Positions 31,288 to 40,756 of a stretch of DNA of 64,000 nt are shown in pieces; the stretch's first letter is position 1, and each line of letters starts with the position of its first letter. A program made the translations under genes and the position numbers. The stretch lies in assembly GCF_004365355.1 (NCBI RefSeq), contig NZ_SODP01000002.1, positions 211,432 to 275,431 on the forward strand. Direction: 5' to 3'. This DNA is from Kribbella pratensis. GTDB lineage: Bacteria; Actinomycetota; Actinomycetes; Propionibacteriales; Kribbellaceae. The notes under the pieces are model-generated. The model was not told where the DNA came from, made no database searches, and saw nothing but the letters and a program-made list of their open reading frames with translations.

Positions 31288-32460
31288 ATGAGTGATCTTC
31301 GGTTTGGCGTGGTGGGACTCGGGGCCCGGAGTCGGATCGCGCAGTACGCGCACCGCCCCGGCGAGGGGTCGGAGGTCGTGGCCGTTGCCGACCCGTCCGC
31401 GCCCCAGCGGGACGCAGCCCTGGAGTTGTACCCGCAGGCATCGGCGTACGCCGACCACAACGAACTGCTGGAGCAGAAGCTCGACGGTGTCTTCCTGACA
31501 ACGCCGGACGACCTGCACGAGGGGCCGGCGATCGACTTCCTCCGGGCCGGGGTCAACGTCTTCGTGGAGAAGCCGCTGGCGATCACCACCGAAGGGTGCG
31601 ACCGCGTGCTGCAGGCGGCGTACGACACCGGCGCGCGGCTGTACGTCGGCCACAACATGCGCCACATGTCCGTCGTCCTGACGATGCGCAAGCTGATCCA
31701 GGACGGCGCGATCGGCGACGTGAAGGCGATCTGGTGCCGGCACTTCGTCGGCCACGGCGGTGACTTCTACTTCAAGGACTGGCACGCGGACCGTCGCCGT
31801 ACCACCGGACTGCTGCTGCAGAAGGGTGCCCACGACATCGACGTGATGCACTGGCTGGCCGGCGGCTACACGACGCGCGTGAACGCGATGGGCGCGCTGA
31901 CGCTGTACGGCGGGATCACGGACCGGCAGGATCGCTCGGACCAGCGGTTCAAGGAGTTCGTGAGCGAGAAGAACTGGCCGCCGCTGGAGCAGAAGGGCCT
32001 GGCTCCGGTGATGGACGTCGAGGACATCTCGCAGGTGAACCTGCTGCTCGACAACGGCGTGCTGATGAACTACGAGCAGTGCCACTACACGCCGGACTAC
32101 TGGCGCAACTACACCGTCATCGGCACGCACGGCCGGCTCGAGAACTTCGGTGACACGGCGGGCGGTGTGGTGAAGGTCTGGAACAGCCGTCGGTCGGGGT
32201 ACCGCGAGGATGCCGACCAGGTCGTGGAGATCGCCGGCGAGACCGAGCACCACGGCGGCGCCGACCCGCACCTGGTCGCGGAGTTCGTGAACTTCGTCCG
32301 CGACGGCGGCGCGACGCTCACCTCCCCGGTCGCCGCCCGTGCCGCGGTCGCCGCCGGTTACGCCGCGACCCAGTCGCTGCGCGCGGACGGCGTACCGCAG
32401 GACATCCCGCCGCTCGACCCGGCCCTGGTCGCGTATTTCGACAACGGCCAGGTTCGCTGA
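31288..32460 (+). CDS. Gfo/Idh/MocA family oxidoreductase
   Basis: 390 residues. An N-terminal Rossmann domain ('RFGVVGLGARSRIAQYAHRP') is followed by 'FVEKPLAITTEGCDRVLQAA' (the conserved EKP) and a C-terminal sheet domain with 'QKGAHDIDVMHWLAGG' (catalytic Asp/His area). An NAD(P)-dependent sugar or inositol derivative dehydrogenase; substrate not inferable. ATG 31288 has GGAG 9 nt upstream. Monocistronic: promoter-like sequence upstream, and a -10-like TACGAT immediately after the stop starts the next transcript. Confidence 0.88.
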   Translation: MSDLRFGVVGLGARSRIAQYAHRPGEGSEVVAVADPSAPQRDAALELYPQASAYADHNELLEQKLDGVFLTTPDDLHEGPAIDFLRAGVNVFVEKPLAITTEGCDRVLQAAYDTGARLYVGHNMRHMSVVLTMRKLIQDGAIGDVKAIWCRHFVGHGGDFYFKDWHADRRRTTGLLLQKGAHDIDVMHWLAGGYTTRVNAMGALTLYGGITDRQDRSDQRFKEFVSEKNWPPLEQKGLAPVMDVEDISQVNLLLDNGVLMNYEQCHYTPDYWRNYTVIGTHGRLENFGDTAGGVVKVWNSRRSGYREDADQVVEIAGETEHHGGADPHLVAEFVNFVRDGGATLTSPVAARAAVAAGYAATQSLRADGVPQDIPPLDPALVAYFDNGQVR

Positions 32461-32475
32461 GTGCTACGATCCACG

Positions 32476-32590
32476 ACGTGACCTGGTACGCCGCTATGCG
32501 AATGCTGAGCCCTCGATGCGGGAGGACTTCAGCGGCGTAGGCACGTGTGCTTGCAGCGAGAGGCCCCCGATGTCGGGGGCCTCTTTCGTT
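32476..32590 (+). ncRNA. Structured leader RNA with terminator before the SAM hydrolase gene
   Basis: A -10-like TACGAT (32465-32470) suggests a start near 32476. Then ACGTG (32476-32480) pairs with CACGT (32542-32546), TACGCCGCT (32487-32495) pairs with AGCGGCGTA (32531-32539), CCTC/GAGG forms an inner hairpin (32511-32525), and GCTGA (32504-32508) can pair alternatively with TCAGC (32529-32533). An intrinsic terminator ends it. The layout fits a riboswitch or attenuator, but matches none whose sequence I can recall. Confidence 0.5.
32560..32590 (+). terminator. Intrinsic terminator with U-tract
   Basis: GAGGCCCCCGA-TG-TCGGGGGCCTC (32560-32583, 11-bp arms) followed by TTTCGTT. It sits 38 bp before the SAM hydrolase start, where it would stop the leader transcript unless an upstream fold prevents it. 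Confidence 0.88.
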
Positions 32591-32621
32591 TCCAACCCGC
32601 TGCAAACCTCGTGGAGTCCTT

Positions 32622-33422
32622 GTGTACCCGATCACCTACATCACCGACTGTCATGACGGCAACGCCCGCGCCAGACTCAGCACCCGGATCGGCGCCCTGT
32701 TCGGCCAGTCGCCGACCATCGTCGCCGCCGACGGGCCCGATCCGGAGTCGTTCGCCGCACTGACCCTGCTCGACTGCCTACTCGCCACCGAGTCCCTCGG
32801 CGAGGACGGCCACCCGACGATCACCCTGCTCAACATCGCGCCGCGCGACGGTGTCTGGCCGAACGGCGTACCGTTCTGCTTCTTCTGGCACGGCAAGCAT
32901 CTGGTAGCAAGCACCTTCAGCGCCCGCGCCCTCTCCTTGGTCCGCCGCGAGCTCGGCATCAGCCACGTCTACGTGACGGACATCCGCCAGGCCGTGACCG
33001 CGGCCGGCTTCGCACCGGGCGAGATCGACAAGATCGCCGGCACGCAGTTCCGCAGCCTGTGGTACCTGCCGTTGCTGGCGAAATGGGTCGCCGACGGTCG
33101 CGCCGTACCCGCCGTCGAGACCGCTGTCCCCGAGACCCGCGACGCGGACCCGGTCGTTGCCGTGGTCGACAACTTCGGCAACTGCAAACTCGACCGCGAT
33201 CTCGGACTCACTCCCGGCGACGTCGTAACTGTTGCCCAGGGCAAGGACGTGACGTGCTACCCACACCTGACCGCCGTACCGCGGAACACGCCCGGCCTCA
33301 TCCAGGGCAGCTCGGGCACCGGGTTCACCGAGCTGGTGATCCGCGGTGGCTCCGCGGCCGCCGCGTTCGGCCTGCGGCCGGGCGATCCGTTGTCGGTACA
33401 GGTCGCCGAGCAGGTGGCCTGA
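32622..33422 (+). CDS. SAM hydrolase / SAM hydroxide adenosyltransferase (DUF62)
   Basis: 266 residues of the SAM-dependent halogenase/hydroxide adenosyltransferase family, which cleaves S-adenosylmethionine with hydroxide to adenosine and methionine. Signs: YITDCHDGNARAR, FFWHGKHLVAS, 'VVAVVDNFGNCKLDRDLG' and a C-terminal 'LIQGSSGTGFTELVIRGGSAAAAFGLRPGDPL'. It lacks the insertion of the fluorinase subgroup as far as I can see. GTG 32622 has GGAG 6 nt upstream. Abuts the convergent TetR gene with no gap. Probably controlled by the leader RNA ahead of it. Confidence 0.86.
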   Translation: MYPITYITDCHDGNARARLSTRIGALFGQSPTIVAADGPDPESFAALTLLDCLLATESLGEDGHPTITLLNIAPRDGVWPNGVPFCFFWHGKHLVASTFSARALSLVRRELGISHVYVTDIRQAVTAAGFAPGEIDKIAGTQFRSLWYLPLLAKWVADGRAVPAVETAVPETRDADPVVAVVDNFGNCKLDRDLGLTPGDVVTVAQGKDVTCYPHLTAVPRNTPGLIQGSSGTGFTELVIRGGSAAAAFGLRPGDPLSVQVAEQVA

Positions 33423-34007
33423 CTACGGTTCGAGCCGGAGCCCGCCGAGCTGGTCGAAGGCGCGATCCAGCGTCTCGAGGTACTTCGGGAGCGGACCGTC
33501 GACCTCCAATTGCTGGTACGTCGCCAGCACAACACCGACGACCGCCCCGGCCCAGGCCCGAACGGCGATGTCGTCGGGAGCCCGGCCGGTGCGTTCTGCC
33601 GCGAGGGAGGCGAGCAGGTCGATGCCTTCGTAGAGCTGGTCGAGCATCCGCACCCGCAGTTCGGCAGCATTCATCACCAGCCGCTGGCGTTCGGACTCGA
33701 GCGCCCACTCGTCCTCGGTCAGGGTGTCGAGGCTCTGCCGGATCGACGCACGGAGGGCCTCGGTCGGACTCAGCTCAGCCGGCTGGTTGCGGAACAACTC
33801 GATCATCATCGGGTCGAGCCGGTCGAGGACGATCGTGTCCTCCTTGGTCGGGAAGTACCGGAAGAACGTCGCCGGCGAGATCTCGGCCGCGGCAGCGATC
33901 TCCTGGACGGTCGTCTCGGCGTACCCCTGGTCCCGGAACAATCGCAGGGCATGCTCCTGGATCGCCGCCCTGGTCTTGGCCTTCTTCCGTTCCCGCAGCC
34001 CGCTCAT
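33423..34007 (-). CDS. TetR/AcrR family regulator of the DHA2 transporter operon
   Basis: 194 residues. HTH: 'RERKKAKTRAAIQEHALRLFRDQGYAETTVQEIAAAAEISPATFFRYFPTKED'. The C-terminal domain is of the MftR/acyl-CoA-like type ('AELSPTEALRASIRQSLDTL'). ATG 34007 overlaps the stop of the transporter gene (ATGA), so both come from one message and the regulator is likely autoregulatory, acting at the palindrome upstream of the operon. Confidence 0.87.
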   Translation of the reverse strand: MSGLRERKKAKTRAAIQEHALRLFRDQGYAETTVQEIAAAAEISPATFFRYFPTKEDTIVLDRLDPMMIELFRNQPAELSPTEALRASIRQSLDTLTEDEWALESERQRLVMNAAELRVRMLDQLYEGIDLLASLAAERTGRAPDDIAVRAWAGAVVGVVLATYQQLEVDGPLPKYLETLDRAFDQLGGLRLEP

Positions 34008-35512
34008 GCTCCGATTGTGACAACTTCCTGGTCGGCAACCGCGGTACGGCGTGGCAGAAACGCCAGCGCGAGCACGATCGAGGCCACCGCGAGTCCACTG
34101 CACACCCACAGCGTCACGTCCATGCCGTTGACGAACGCCGCCTGCGCCGAGCGCGTCACGCCGGGCGAACCGATCGCGATCGCGGCCGACGCGCTGTCGC
34201 GAGCCACGTCCGCAGCCGCGGGCGGCAACCCGCTGACATCGAGATGACTCCGGTACGCCGCGTTGAGCACCGTCCCGAGGATCGCCACACCGAGCGTGCC
34301 GCCGACCTGCCGTGACGCCTGGATCAGCGCGGACCCGGACCCGCTCCGCTCGATCGGCAGGGCCGCCAGCGCCAACCCGTTCATCGGCGGCAACGTGAAT
34401 CCGATGCTCACCCCGACCAGGCTCACCCAGATCGCGGTGAAGCCGTAGCCGTCGCCGGCCTTCGTGAACGCTCCGATCACCAACCCGGCCAGCATCAACG
34501 AGAACCCGATCACCACGGTCACCCGCGCTCCGACCCGCTCGAGCAGCCGCTCAGCCACCTTCGCGCCGATCAGCATCCCGCCGATGATCGGCAGCAACCG
34601 CAGCCCGGCCTGGAACGCGTCCGCACCCTGCACAGCCTGGAACAACTGCGGCAGCACGAACAGCAACCCCACCAAGGCGAACGAGGCCAGCGTCGCGAGC
34701 ACGGTCCCCCACGTGAATCCCGCCGACCTGAACAGCTTCAGGTCGACCAACGGATCCGCCGTACGCCGGGCCCACGCCCAGAACGCCGTCAGGAAGACCA
34801 CTCCGCCCGCGATCGCACCGAGCGCCCACACCGAACCCCACCCGTGCTCTCCAGCCGCGATGAACCCGTACGTCAGCGCGACCAGCCCAGCCGCAGTGAG
34901 CAGAATCCCTGGTCCGTCGATCCGCCGCGATCGGTGGCCGGCCGTCGTCGGGATCAGCAGTGCCACTGCAACTAGTCCGATCGCAACTAGTGGCAGGTTG
35001 ATCAGGAAGATCGAGCCCCAGCGGTAGTGGTCGAGCAACCAGCCGCCGAGCAGCGGGCCGAGCGGGATCCCGATCGAGTTCGCCATCAGCCAGATCGTCA
35101 TCGCCCGCTGCCGCTCCTCCGGCGCGAACAGCAGGTTGAGCAACGACATCGACAGCGGGATCAGGAACGCCGATCCGACCCCGAGGGCCGCGCGAGCCGC
35201 GATCAGCTGGCCCGGCGTGGTCGCGAACGCGCAGGCCGTCGACGCCAGCCCGAAGACCACGAGCGCGCCGAGCATCAGCCGCTTCGGCCCGAACCGGTCG
35301 CCGAGCAGCCCGGCCGGGAGCAGCAGCGAGGCGAGCACGAGCGTATAGGCGTTCGCGAACCACTGGAGCTGACTCGTCGACGCCTTCAGATCGGTGGCGA
35401 GCGTCGGCAGCGCGACGTTCAGCACGGTCAGGTCCAGCCCGATCACGATCAGGCTGATGGACATCGCACCCAGCGCCCACCACCGGCGCGGGTCGAGGGT
35501 AGTAGCGGTCAT
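34004..35512 (-). CDS. MFS transporter, DHA2 (EmrB/QacA) family
   Basis: 502 residues with 14 predicted helices: 'RRWWALGAMSISLIVIGLDLTVLNVALPTLATDL' start, motif A 'GLLGDRFGPKRLMLG', and the 'FLINLPLVAIGLVAV' region typical of EmrB/QacA proton-driven drug exporters. Substrate unknown; the TetR gene in the same operon suggests response to the exported compound. AAAGGTG lies 7 nt before ATG 35512, and a 38-bp palindrome starts 13 bp further upstream. Confidence 0.9.
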   Translation of the reverse strand: MTATTLDPRRWWALGAMSISLIVIGLDLTVLNVALPTLATDLKASTSQLQWFANAYTLVLASLLLPAGLLGDRFGPKRLMLGALVVFGLASTACAFATTPGQLIAARAALGVGSAFLIPLSMSLLNLLFAPEERQRAMTIWLMANSIGIPLGPLLGGWLLDHYRWGSIFLINLPLVAIGLVAVALLIPTTAGHRSRRIDGPGILLTAAGLVALTYGFIAAGEHGWGSVWALGAIAGGVVFLTAFWAWARRTADPLVDLKLFRSAGFTWGTVLATLASFALVGLLFVLPQLFQAVQGADAFQAGLRLLPIIGGMLIGAKVAERLLERVGARVTVVIGFSLMLAGLVIGAFTKAGDGYGFTAIWVSLVGVSIGFTLPPMNGLALAALPIERSGSGSALIQASRQVGGTLGVAILGTVLNAAYRSHLDVSGLPPAAADVARDSASAAIAIGSPGVTRSAQAAFVNGMDVTLWVCSGLAVASIVLALAFLPRRTAVADQEVVTIGA

Positions 35513-35524
35513 GACGAGACACCT

Positions 35525-35562
35525 TTCTGAGATCAGCTCTAATTTGAGAGTAGATCTCAGAA
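35525..35562. promoter_or_regulatory. 38-bp nested palindrome upstream of the DHA2 operon
   Basis: TTCTGAGATC-N2-CTCT-N6-AGAG-N2-GATCTCAGAA: outer 10-bp and inner 4-bp arms share one centre. It lies between the transporter start (35512) and the upstream TetR stop (35574). It suits two overlapping TetR sites, but could also terminate the upstream gene. Confidence 0.7.
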
Positions 35563-35573
35563 TTACTCGATGT

Positions 35574-36275
35574 CTAGCCCCGCCCAGCCGCGAGCCCGGT
35601 CAGCACGTGCTCGAGACTCCGCGCGAACAGCCGGTCGAACCGGTCGGCCGCATGCGGCGTCTCGGCCTCGATCATCATCCGGCTCAAGTGCGGGTAGACG
35701 CCGCTCCCGATGACCTGTTCGGCGTACCGTTGCGACTGCTTGGTCAGCCAGTCCGCCATCGTCGAGCCCGCCTCGCGCTCGGTCAGCTCCTCCAGCGCAT
35801 GACCACGAACGAAGGTCAGCAAGGTCGCCGCCTGCGCCAGCACCTCGTCGGCATCCAGCCCCGGCACGTCGACCGCGGCGTACGTCGCCTCGAGCCAGGC
35901 GAGCGTGTTCGGGCCGAGGACGGGCCTGGTCGCGGGGAGTCGGACGAGCCAGGGATGACGCAACATGATGGCTCGCTGCGCATGGGCGACCGCCGCCAGG
36001 TCGACGCGCCAATTCCCCGTCGGAACCGGCGGCCGGCCGTCACCCATCGCACGGTCGACCATCAGGTCGAAGAGCTCATCCTTGCCGTCGACGTACCGGT
36101 AGAGCGAGGTCGTGCCGGTGCCGAGCTCGGTCGCCACGCGCCGCATCGACACCGCCGCGAGCCCTTCGGCATCAGCGACCCGGACGGCGGCCGCGGCGAT
36201 CTCGTCGCGACTGTGCGCCGGCCGCGGCCCGCGGGCGGCGCGCTCCGGACGGAGCCAGATCGGTGGTCGGTCCAT
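35574..36275 (-). CDS. TetR family regulator (TetR/AcrR, C-terminal type)
   Basis: 233 residues. HTH: 'SRDEIAAAAVRVADAEGLAAVSMRRVATELGTGTTSLYRYVDGKDEL'; the long C-terminal domain 'AQRAIMLRHPWLVRLPATRPVLGPNTLAWLEATYAAVD' is the TetR_C-type ligand domain. ATG 36275 (MDRPPIWLRPERA) is chosen; a GTG 21 bp earlier is open. No Shine-Dalgarno, so it may be leaderless. Divergent from the alpha/beta hydrolase gene, with inverted half-sites between them. Confidence 0.87.
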   Translation of the reverse strand: MDRPPIWLRPERAARGPRPAHSRDEIAAAAVRVADAEGLAAVSMRRVATELGTGTTSLYRYVDGKDELFDLMVDRAMGDGRPPVPTGNWRVDLAAVAHAQRAIMLRHPWLVRLPATRPVLGPNTLAWLEATYAAVDVPGLDADEVLAQAATLLTFVRGHALEELTEREAGSTMADWLTKQSQRYAEQVIGSGVYPHLSRMMIEAETPHAADRFDRLFARSLEHVLTGLAAGRG

Positions 36276-36286
36276 GGATGGGAGTT

Positions 36287-36320
36287 TACTGCGCACGCTG
36301 TTCGCAGTACGGTTACTGCG
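36287..36320. promoter_or_regulatory. Three inverted half-sites between tetR and hydrolase genes
   Basis: TACTGCG (36287), CGCAGTA (36303) and TACTGCG (36314). The last two form an 18-bp palindrome (CGCAGTA-CGGT-TACTGCG, 36303-36320); the first two form a wider dyad. Fits a TetR operator controlling both divergent genes. Confidence 0.65.
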
Positions 36321-36349
36321 TACAGTGTGCCCGGGTTTGGGGAGGACGG

Positions 36350-37186
36350 ATGTATCGCAAGGGGTCTGTGGTGTCCGCCGACGGCACGACGATCGGCTTC
36401 CGGCAGTGTGGAAGCGGGCCGGGGGTGATTGTGCTGCACGGGTCGATGCTCGCCGCGCAGGACTTCATGAAGCTGGCCGAAGCACTGGCGGACGACTTCA
36501 CCATTACCGTGCCGGACCGCCGGGGACGCGGCTTGAGCGGGCCGCACGGCATCGACTACGGGATCGAGCGCGAGGTCGAGGACCTGCAGGCGATGCTCAA
36601 GGAGACCGACGCGTCGCGCGTCTTCGGACTGAGTTCAGGTGCGCTGATCGGCCTTCGTACGGCGCGCGTGACGCCGTCCATCGAGAAGCTCGCGCTCTAC
36701 GAGCCGCCGCTGTCCATCAACGGCTCGGTCCCGGTCGACTGGGTGCCGCGGTACCGCCGCGAGCTCGCCGACGGCAGGATCGCGGCGGCGCTGGTGAGCG
36801 TGCTCAAGGGTCTCGAAGCGGATCGGGTGTTCCGCACGCTCCCGCGGTTCATCCTCGTCCCGCCGCTGAACCTCGTGTTCCGGTTCCAGCGCGAGGCCAA
36901 GGGTGACGACGTACCGATCCCCGACCTCGTCCCGACGATGTCCGCCGACATGCAGCTCGTCGCGCAACTCGCGGACACGACCGACGACTACGCGACGGTC
37001 GACGCGGATGTCCTCCTGCTCGGGGGATCGCGCAGTCCGGCGTACTTCGGGTGCGCGCTGGAGGCACTGACCGGTGTACTGGCCCGCTCGAAACGGGTCA
37101 CGATCCCGAAGCTCGACCACTCCGGCCCTACGGACGATGGCGGCCCGTCCGAGGTCGCTCAGTCCCTACGCGACTTCTTCGCCTGA
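36350..37186 (+). CDS. Alpha/beta hydrolase
   Basis: 278 residues of the cytosolic alpha/beta hydrolase fold. 'VIVLHGSMLAAQDFMKLAEAL' is the oxyanion region, GLSSGAL (nucleophile elbow, G-x-S-x-G) follows 'VFGLS', 'VDADVLLLGGSRSPAYF' precedes the acid residue, and 'PKLDHSGPTDDG' holds the catalytic His. GGGGAGG lies 4-5 nt before ATG 36350. Likely induced when the divergent TetR regulator binds its ligand, perhaps the hydrolase substrate. Confidence 0.85.
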   Translation: MYRKGSVVSADGTTIGFRQCGSGPGVIVLHGSMLAAQDFMKLAEALADDFTITVPDRRGRGLSGPHGIDYGIEREVEDLQAMLKETDASRVFGLSSGALIGLRTARVTPSIEKLALYEPPLSINGSVPVDWVPRYRRELADGRIAAALVSVLKGLEADRVFRTLPRFILVPPLNLVFRFQREAKGDDVPIPDLVPTMSADMQLVAQLADTTDDYATVDADVLLLGGSRSPAYFGCALEALTGVLARSKRVTIPKLDHSGPTDDGGPSEVAQSLRDFFA

Positions 37187-37195
37187 CACGACGCG

Positions 37196-37942
37196 TCAGA
37201 TGTCGAAAACGGCGTGGGGGGTGGCGATCTCGACGGGACCGGAGAAGGTACGGCGGGCGTTCTCGGCCTGGGTGACGCGGTCGTACCACGGAGGGACGTG
37301 GGTGATGACGAGCCGTTTCACGCCGGCCTTCTTGGCGTGCTCGCCGGCGTCGGCCGGGGTCAGGTGCAGGTCGGTCGGATTGTGCGGATCGTTGTCCGGC
37401 AGCGCCGCCTCGGACAGCAGTACGTCGGCGCCGCGGGCGAGGTCGATCAACGCGTCGTTCGGCCCGGTGTCGCCGGTGTAGACGAGCGACTTGTTGCCAT
37501 GCTCAACGCGGATCGCGTACGCCGGAACGGGGTGCACCATCGGCGCCGTTCGGATCGTGAAGGGCCCGACGGTCTGGACTTCCTGCCAGGCATGGAAGTC
37601 CAGCTGCTCCTCCATCCCCGGATCAAGCGGCAGGTCGTAGGCGAGCGCCATCCGCTGCGCCGTCCCGGGTGGGCCGAAGACGGGGATCCGTGGGATCGGC
37701 GAGCCCGGCGCATACTTCGCCGCGACGTACAGCCCGCACAGATCCATGCAGTGGTCGGGATGCAGGTGGGACAGGCCGATCGCCCCGATCTCCGGCACGG
37801 CGAGGTGCCGCTGGAGCGAACCGAGCGCACCACTGCCGAGGTCCAGCACCAGGTTGAACCCGTCGGCAGTGACCAGATAGCTCGAGGCGGCCGAGTCCGG
37901 CCCGGGCACGGACCCGGAGCAACCGATCACGGTGAGCTTCAT
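37196..37942 (-). CDS. Metallo-beta-lactamase-fold phosphodiesterase-like hydrolase
   Basis: 248 residues with MBL motif HLHPDH and later zinc ligands 'VYTGDTGPND' and 'ITHVPPWYD'. The position beside murI and upstream of rph-rdgB matches Rv1339, which has been reported as an atypical cAMP phosphodiesterase in mycobacteria; that activity is inferred from order and fold, not shown here. ATG 37942 (MKLTVIGCSGSVPGPDS) starts the conserved region. Separated from murI by 147 bp on the same strand. Confidence 0.85.
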   Translation of the reverse strand: MKLTVIGCSGSVPGPDSAASSYLVTADGFNLVLDLGSGALGSLQRHLAVPEIGAIGLSHLHPDHCMDLCGLYVAAKYAPGSPIPRIPVFGPPGTAQRMALAYDLPLDPGMEEQLDFHAWQEVQTVGPFTIRTAPMVHPVPAYAIRVEHGNKSLVYTGDTGPNDALIDLARGADVLLSEAALPDNDPHNPTDLHLTPADAGEHAKKAGVKRLVITHVPPWYDRVTQAENARRTFSGPVEIATPHAVFDI

Positions 37943-38089
37943 ACCTGGAACACTACCGGCGAGTTCCGACGTTTGCAGGCAAGGCCGACGCGTCGATCCG
38001 CCTGCCACACAGGCGTTCCGCGGTTGACCGATGCCGCTGACAACATCCGGCGCCGCTCGCTGGGCGCCAAGTGCGACCCAGGTCACACT

Positions 38090-38893
38090 TCAGCGAACCC
38101 AGGCGAACTGGTCAACGCTGGACAGCACCGGCCCGAGGAACCGCGAGCCGATCGCCGCGAACTCGTCCGGGCTGCCGGTCGTCACGAAGCGGTGCTGCGG
38201 AGCCGGCAGATTGTCCGGGCGGAGCAGGCCCGTTTTCGTCAGCGCGCTGTAGACGTCCTTGGCGCATTCGTCGGCGCTGCTGACCAGGGTGACGTTGTCG
38301 CCCATCACGTACGAGATCACGCCGGTGAGCAGCGGGTAGTGCGTGCAGCCGAGGATCAGCGTGTCGACGCCGGCGTCGACCATCGGATCGAGGTACTCGT
38401 GCGCGGCCTCGATCAGCTCGGGCCCCGACGTCACGCCGGCCTCGACGAACGGCACGAACTTCGGGCACGCCTGCGTGAACAGTTCGATCTGCGGCGCCGC
38501 GGCGAAACCGTCTTCATAGGCAAGCGATTGAGCTGTTGCCCTGGTGCAGATCACACCGACGCGCTGATTGCGCGTCGCGGCAACGGCTCGCCGGGCCGCG
38601 GGCAGGATCACCTCGACGACCGGTACGTCGTACCGCTCGCGGGCGTCACGCAGCATCGCGGCGCTGGCGGAGTTGCACGCGATGACGAGCATCTTCACCC
38701 CGGCCTCGACCAGGTGGTCGAGGCACTCGAGCGCGTACTCACGCACCTCGGCGATCGGCTTCGGACCGTACGGCTGGCGGGCGGTGTCGCCGAGATACAG
38801 GATCGGTTCGTGCGGCAACTGATCGAGAACCGCGCGGGCGACGGTGAGTCCCCCGAAGCCTGAATCGAAGATCCCCACCGGTGCGTCTGCCAC
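38090..38893 (-). CDS. murI: Glutamate racemase
   Basis: 267-residue enzyme interconverting L- and D-glutamate for peptidoglycan. '[14 protein letters not shown]' opens as in all MurI; catalytic Cys73 (ACNSA) and Cys183 (GCTHYPLL) are both present, with '[11 protein letters not shown]' between. Full length. Lies between a Cys-rich small membrane protein gene (+ strand) and the MBL hydrolase, close to the murI-MBL-rph-rdgB order of mycobacteria. Confidence 0.96.
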   Translation of the reverse strand: MADAPVGIFDSGFGGLTVARAVLDQLPHEPILYLGDTARQPYGPKPIAEVREYALECLDHLVEAGVKMLVIACNSASAAMLRDARERYDVPVVEVILPAARRAVAATRNQRVGVICTRATAQSLAYEDGFAAAPQIELFTQACPKFVPFVEAGVTSGPELIEAAHEYLDPMVDAGVDTLILGCTHYPLLTGVISYVMGDNVTLVSSADECAKDVYSALTKTGLLRPDNLPAPQHRFVTTGSPDEFAAIGSRFLGPVLSSVDQFAWVR

Positions 38894-39061
38894 GGGTGGA
38901 AGCTTATACAGGTCCGCGGACAGGCAGACCCGAAGGGAGCCTTACCTAACCTCACCAGAAGACACGCCGAGGTTATCCACATCTTTACGTTATGGAATTG
39001 CCTTTTCGCGTGATGCGCGCCACTCTGTAGCGATGTTTGTTCGACCGCCCCTCGTGATGCC

Positions 39062-39418
39062 ATGAACCTGGCGCACCACTTCGCGGTGGTACTGGGCACC
39101 GCACCAACTCCACAGCCTGACCACGTGACCGCCGCAGGACAGGCGGCCAGTCAGGCCTCGGACTCGAACACGAGCACTGCCGCAGACGTGCTGACGGCCA
39201 TCGGGCCGGCCGGCATGCTGCTGCTGCTCCTGATGGCGGCGTTCGCGCTGTACGTCGTCTCACTGTCCCTGCACCCGAACGCGAAATGCGGCCGCTGCAA
39301 AGGTGCTGGCCGGCACCACGGCAGCGTCTTCAGCTACGCCCAACGCCCGTGCAACAGCTGCAAGGGCCGCGGGATCCAGCCCCGACTGGGCCGCAGGCTC
39401 TTCTTCAAACAACAGTAA
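39062..39418 (+). CDS. Small membrane protein with C-terminal zinc-binding-like cysteines
   Basis: 118 residues: polar N terminus, one transmembrane helix (about 47-70, 'AGMLLLLLMAAFALYVVSL') and a C-terminal 'CGRCKGAGRHHGSVFSYAQRPCNSCKGRG', two CxxCxGxG motifs as in DnaJ-type zinc centres. Probably binds one zinc on the cytosolic side. I do not recognise the family. No Shine-Dalgarno before the ATG. It sits where mycobacteria have a rhomboid gene (Rv1337), but is unrelated to it. Confidence 0.65.
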   Translation: MNLAHHFAVVLGTAPTPQPDHVTAAGQAASQASDSNTSTAADVLTAIGPAGMLLLLLMAAFALYVVSLSLHPNAKCGRCKGAGRHHGSVFSYAQRPCNSCKGRGIQPRLGRRLFFKQQ

Positions 39419-39442
39419 GGCGGCCATGACCTAACACCCTTT

Positions 39443-39509
39443 GGATGCCCGAGGCAACAAAAGGCATCCCCGGACCGGCGCTCCGCCCGCCGGGCCGGAC
39501 CATCCGGCC
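39443..39509. terminator. Two hairpins between convergent genes
   Basis: Hairpin 1: GGATGCC (39443-39449) with GGCATCC (39463-39469), 13-nt loop. Hairpin 2: GGCCGG-ACCAT-CCGGCC (39493-39509). They fill the gap between the + strand Cys-rich protein and the cysM stop. Confidence 0.75.
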
Positions 39510-39511
39510 TG

Positions 39512-40756
<1,245 letters not shown>

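Noticed and set aside
32476..32590. 6C RNA or a known SAM-class riboswitch
   Set aside because: The C-run hairpin resembles the first only superficially and the loops lack its conserved Cs; none of the SAM-class conserved sequence could be found.
38932..38950. DtxR/IdeR-like iron box (TTAGGTAAGGCT core) upstream of murI
   Set aside because: About 13 of 19 positions match the consensus on one strand, with the right half poorly conserved and no iron-related gene nearby; chance similarity is likely.
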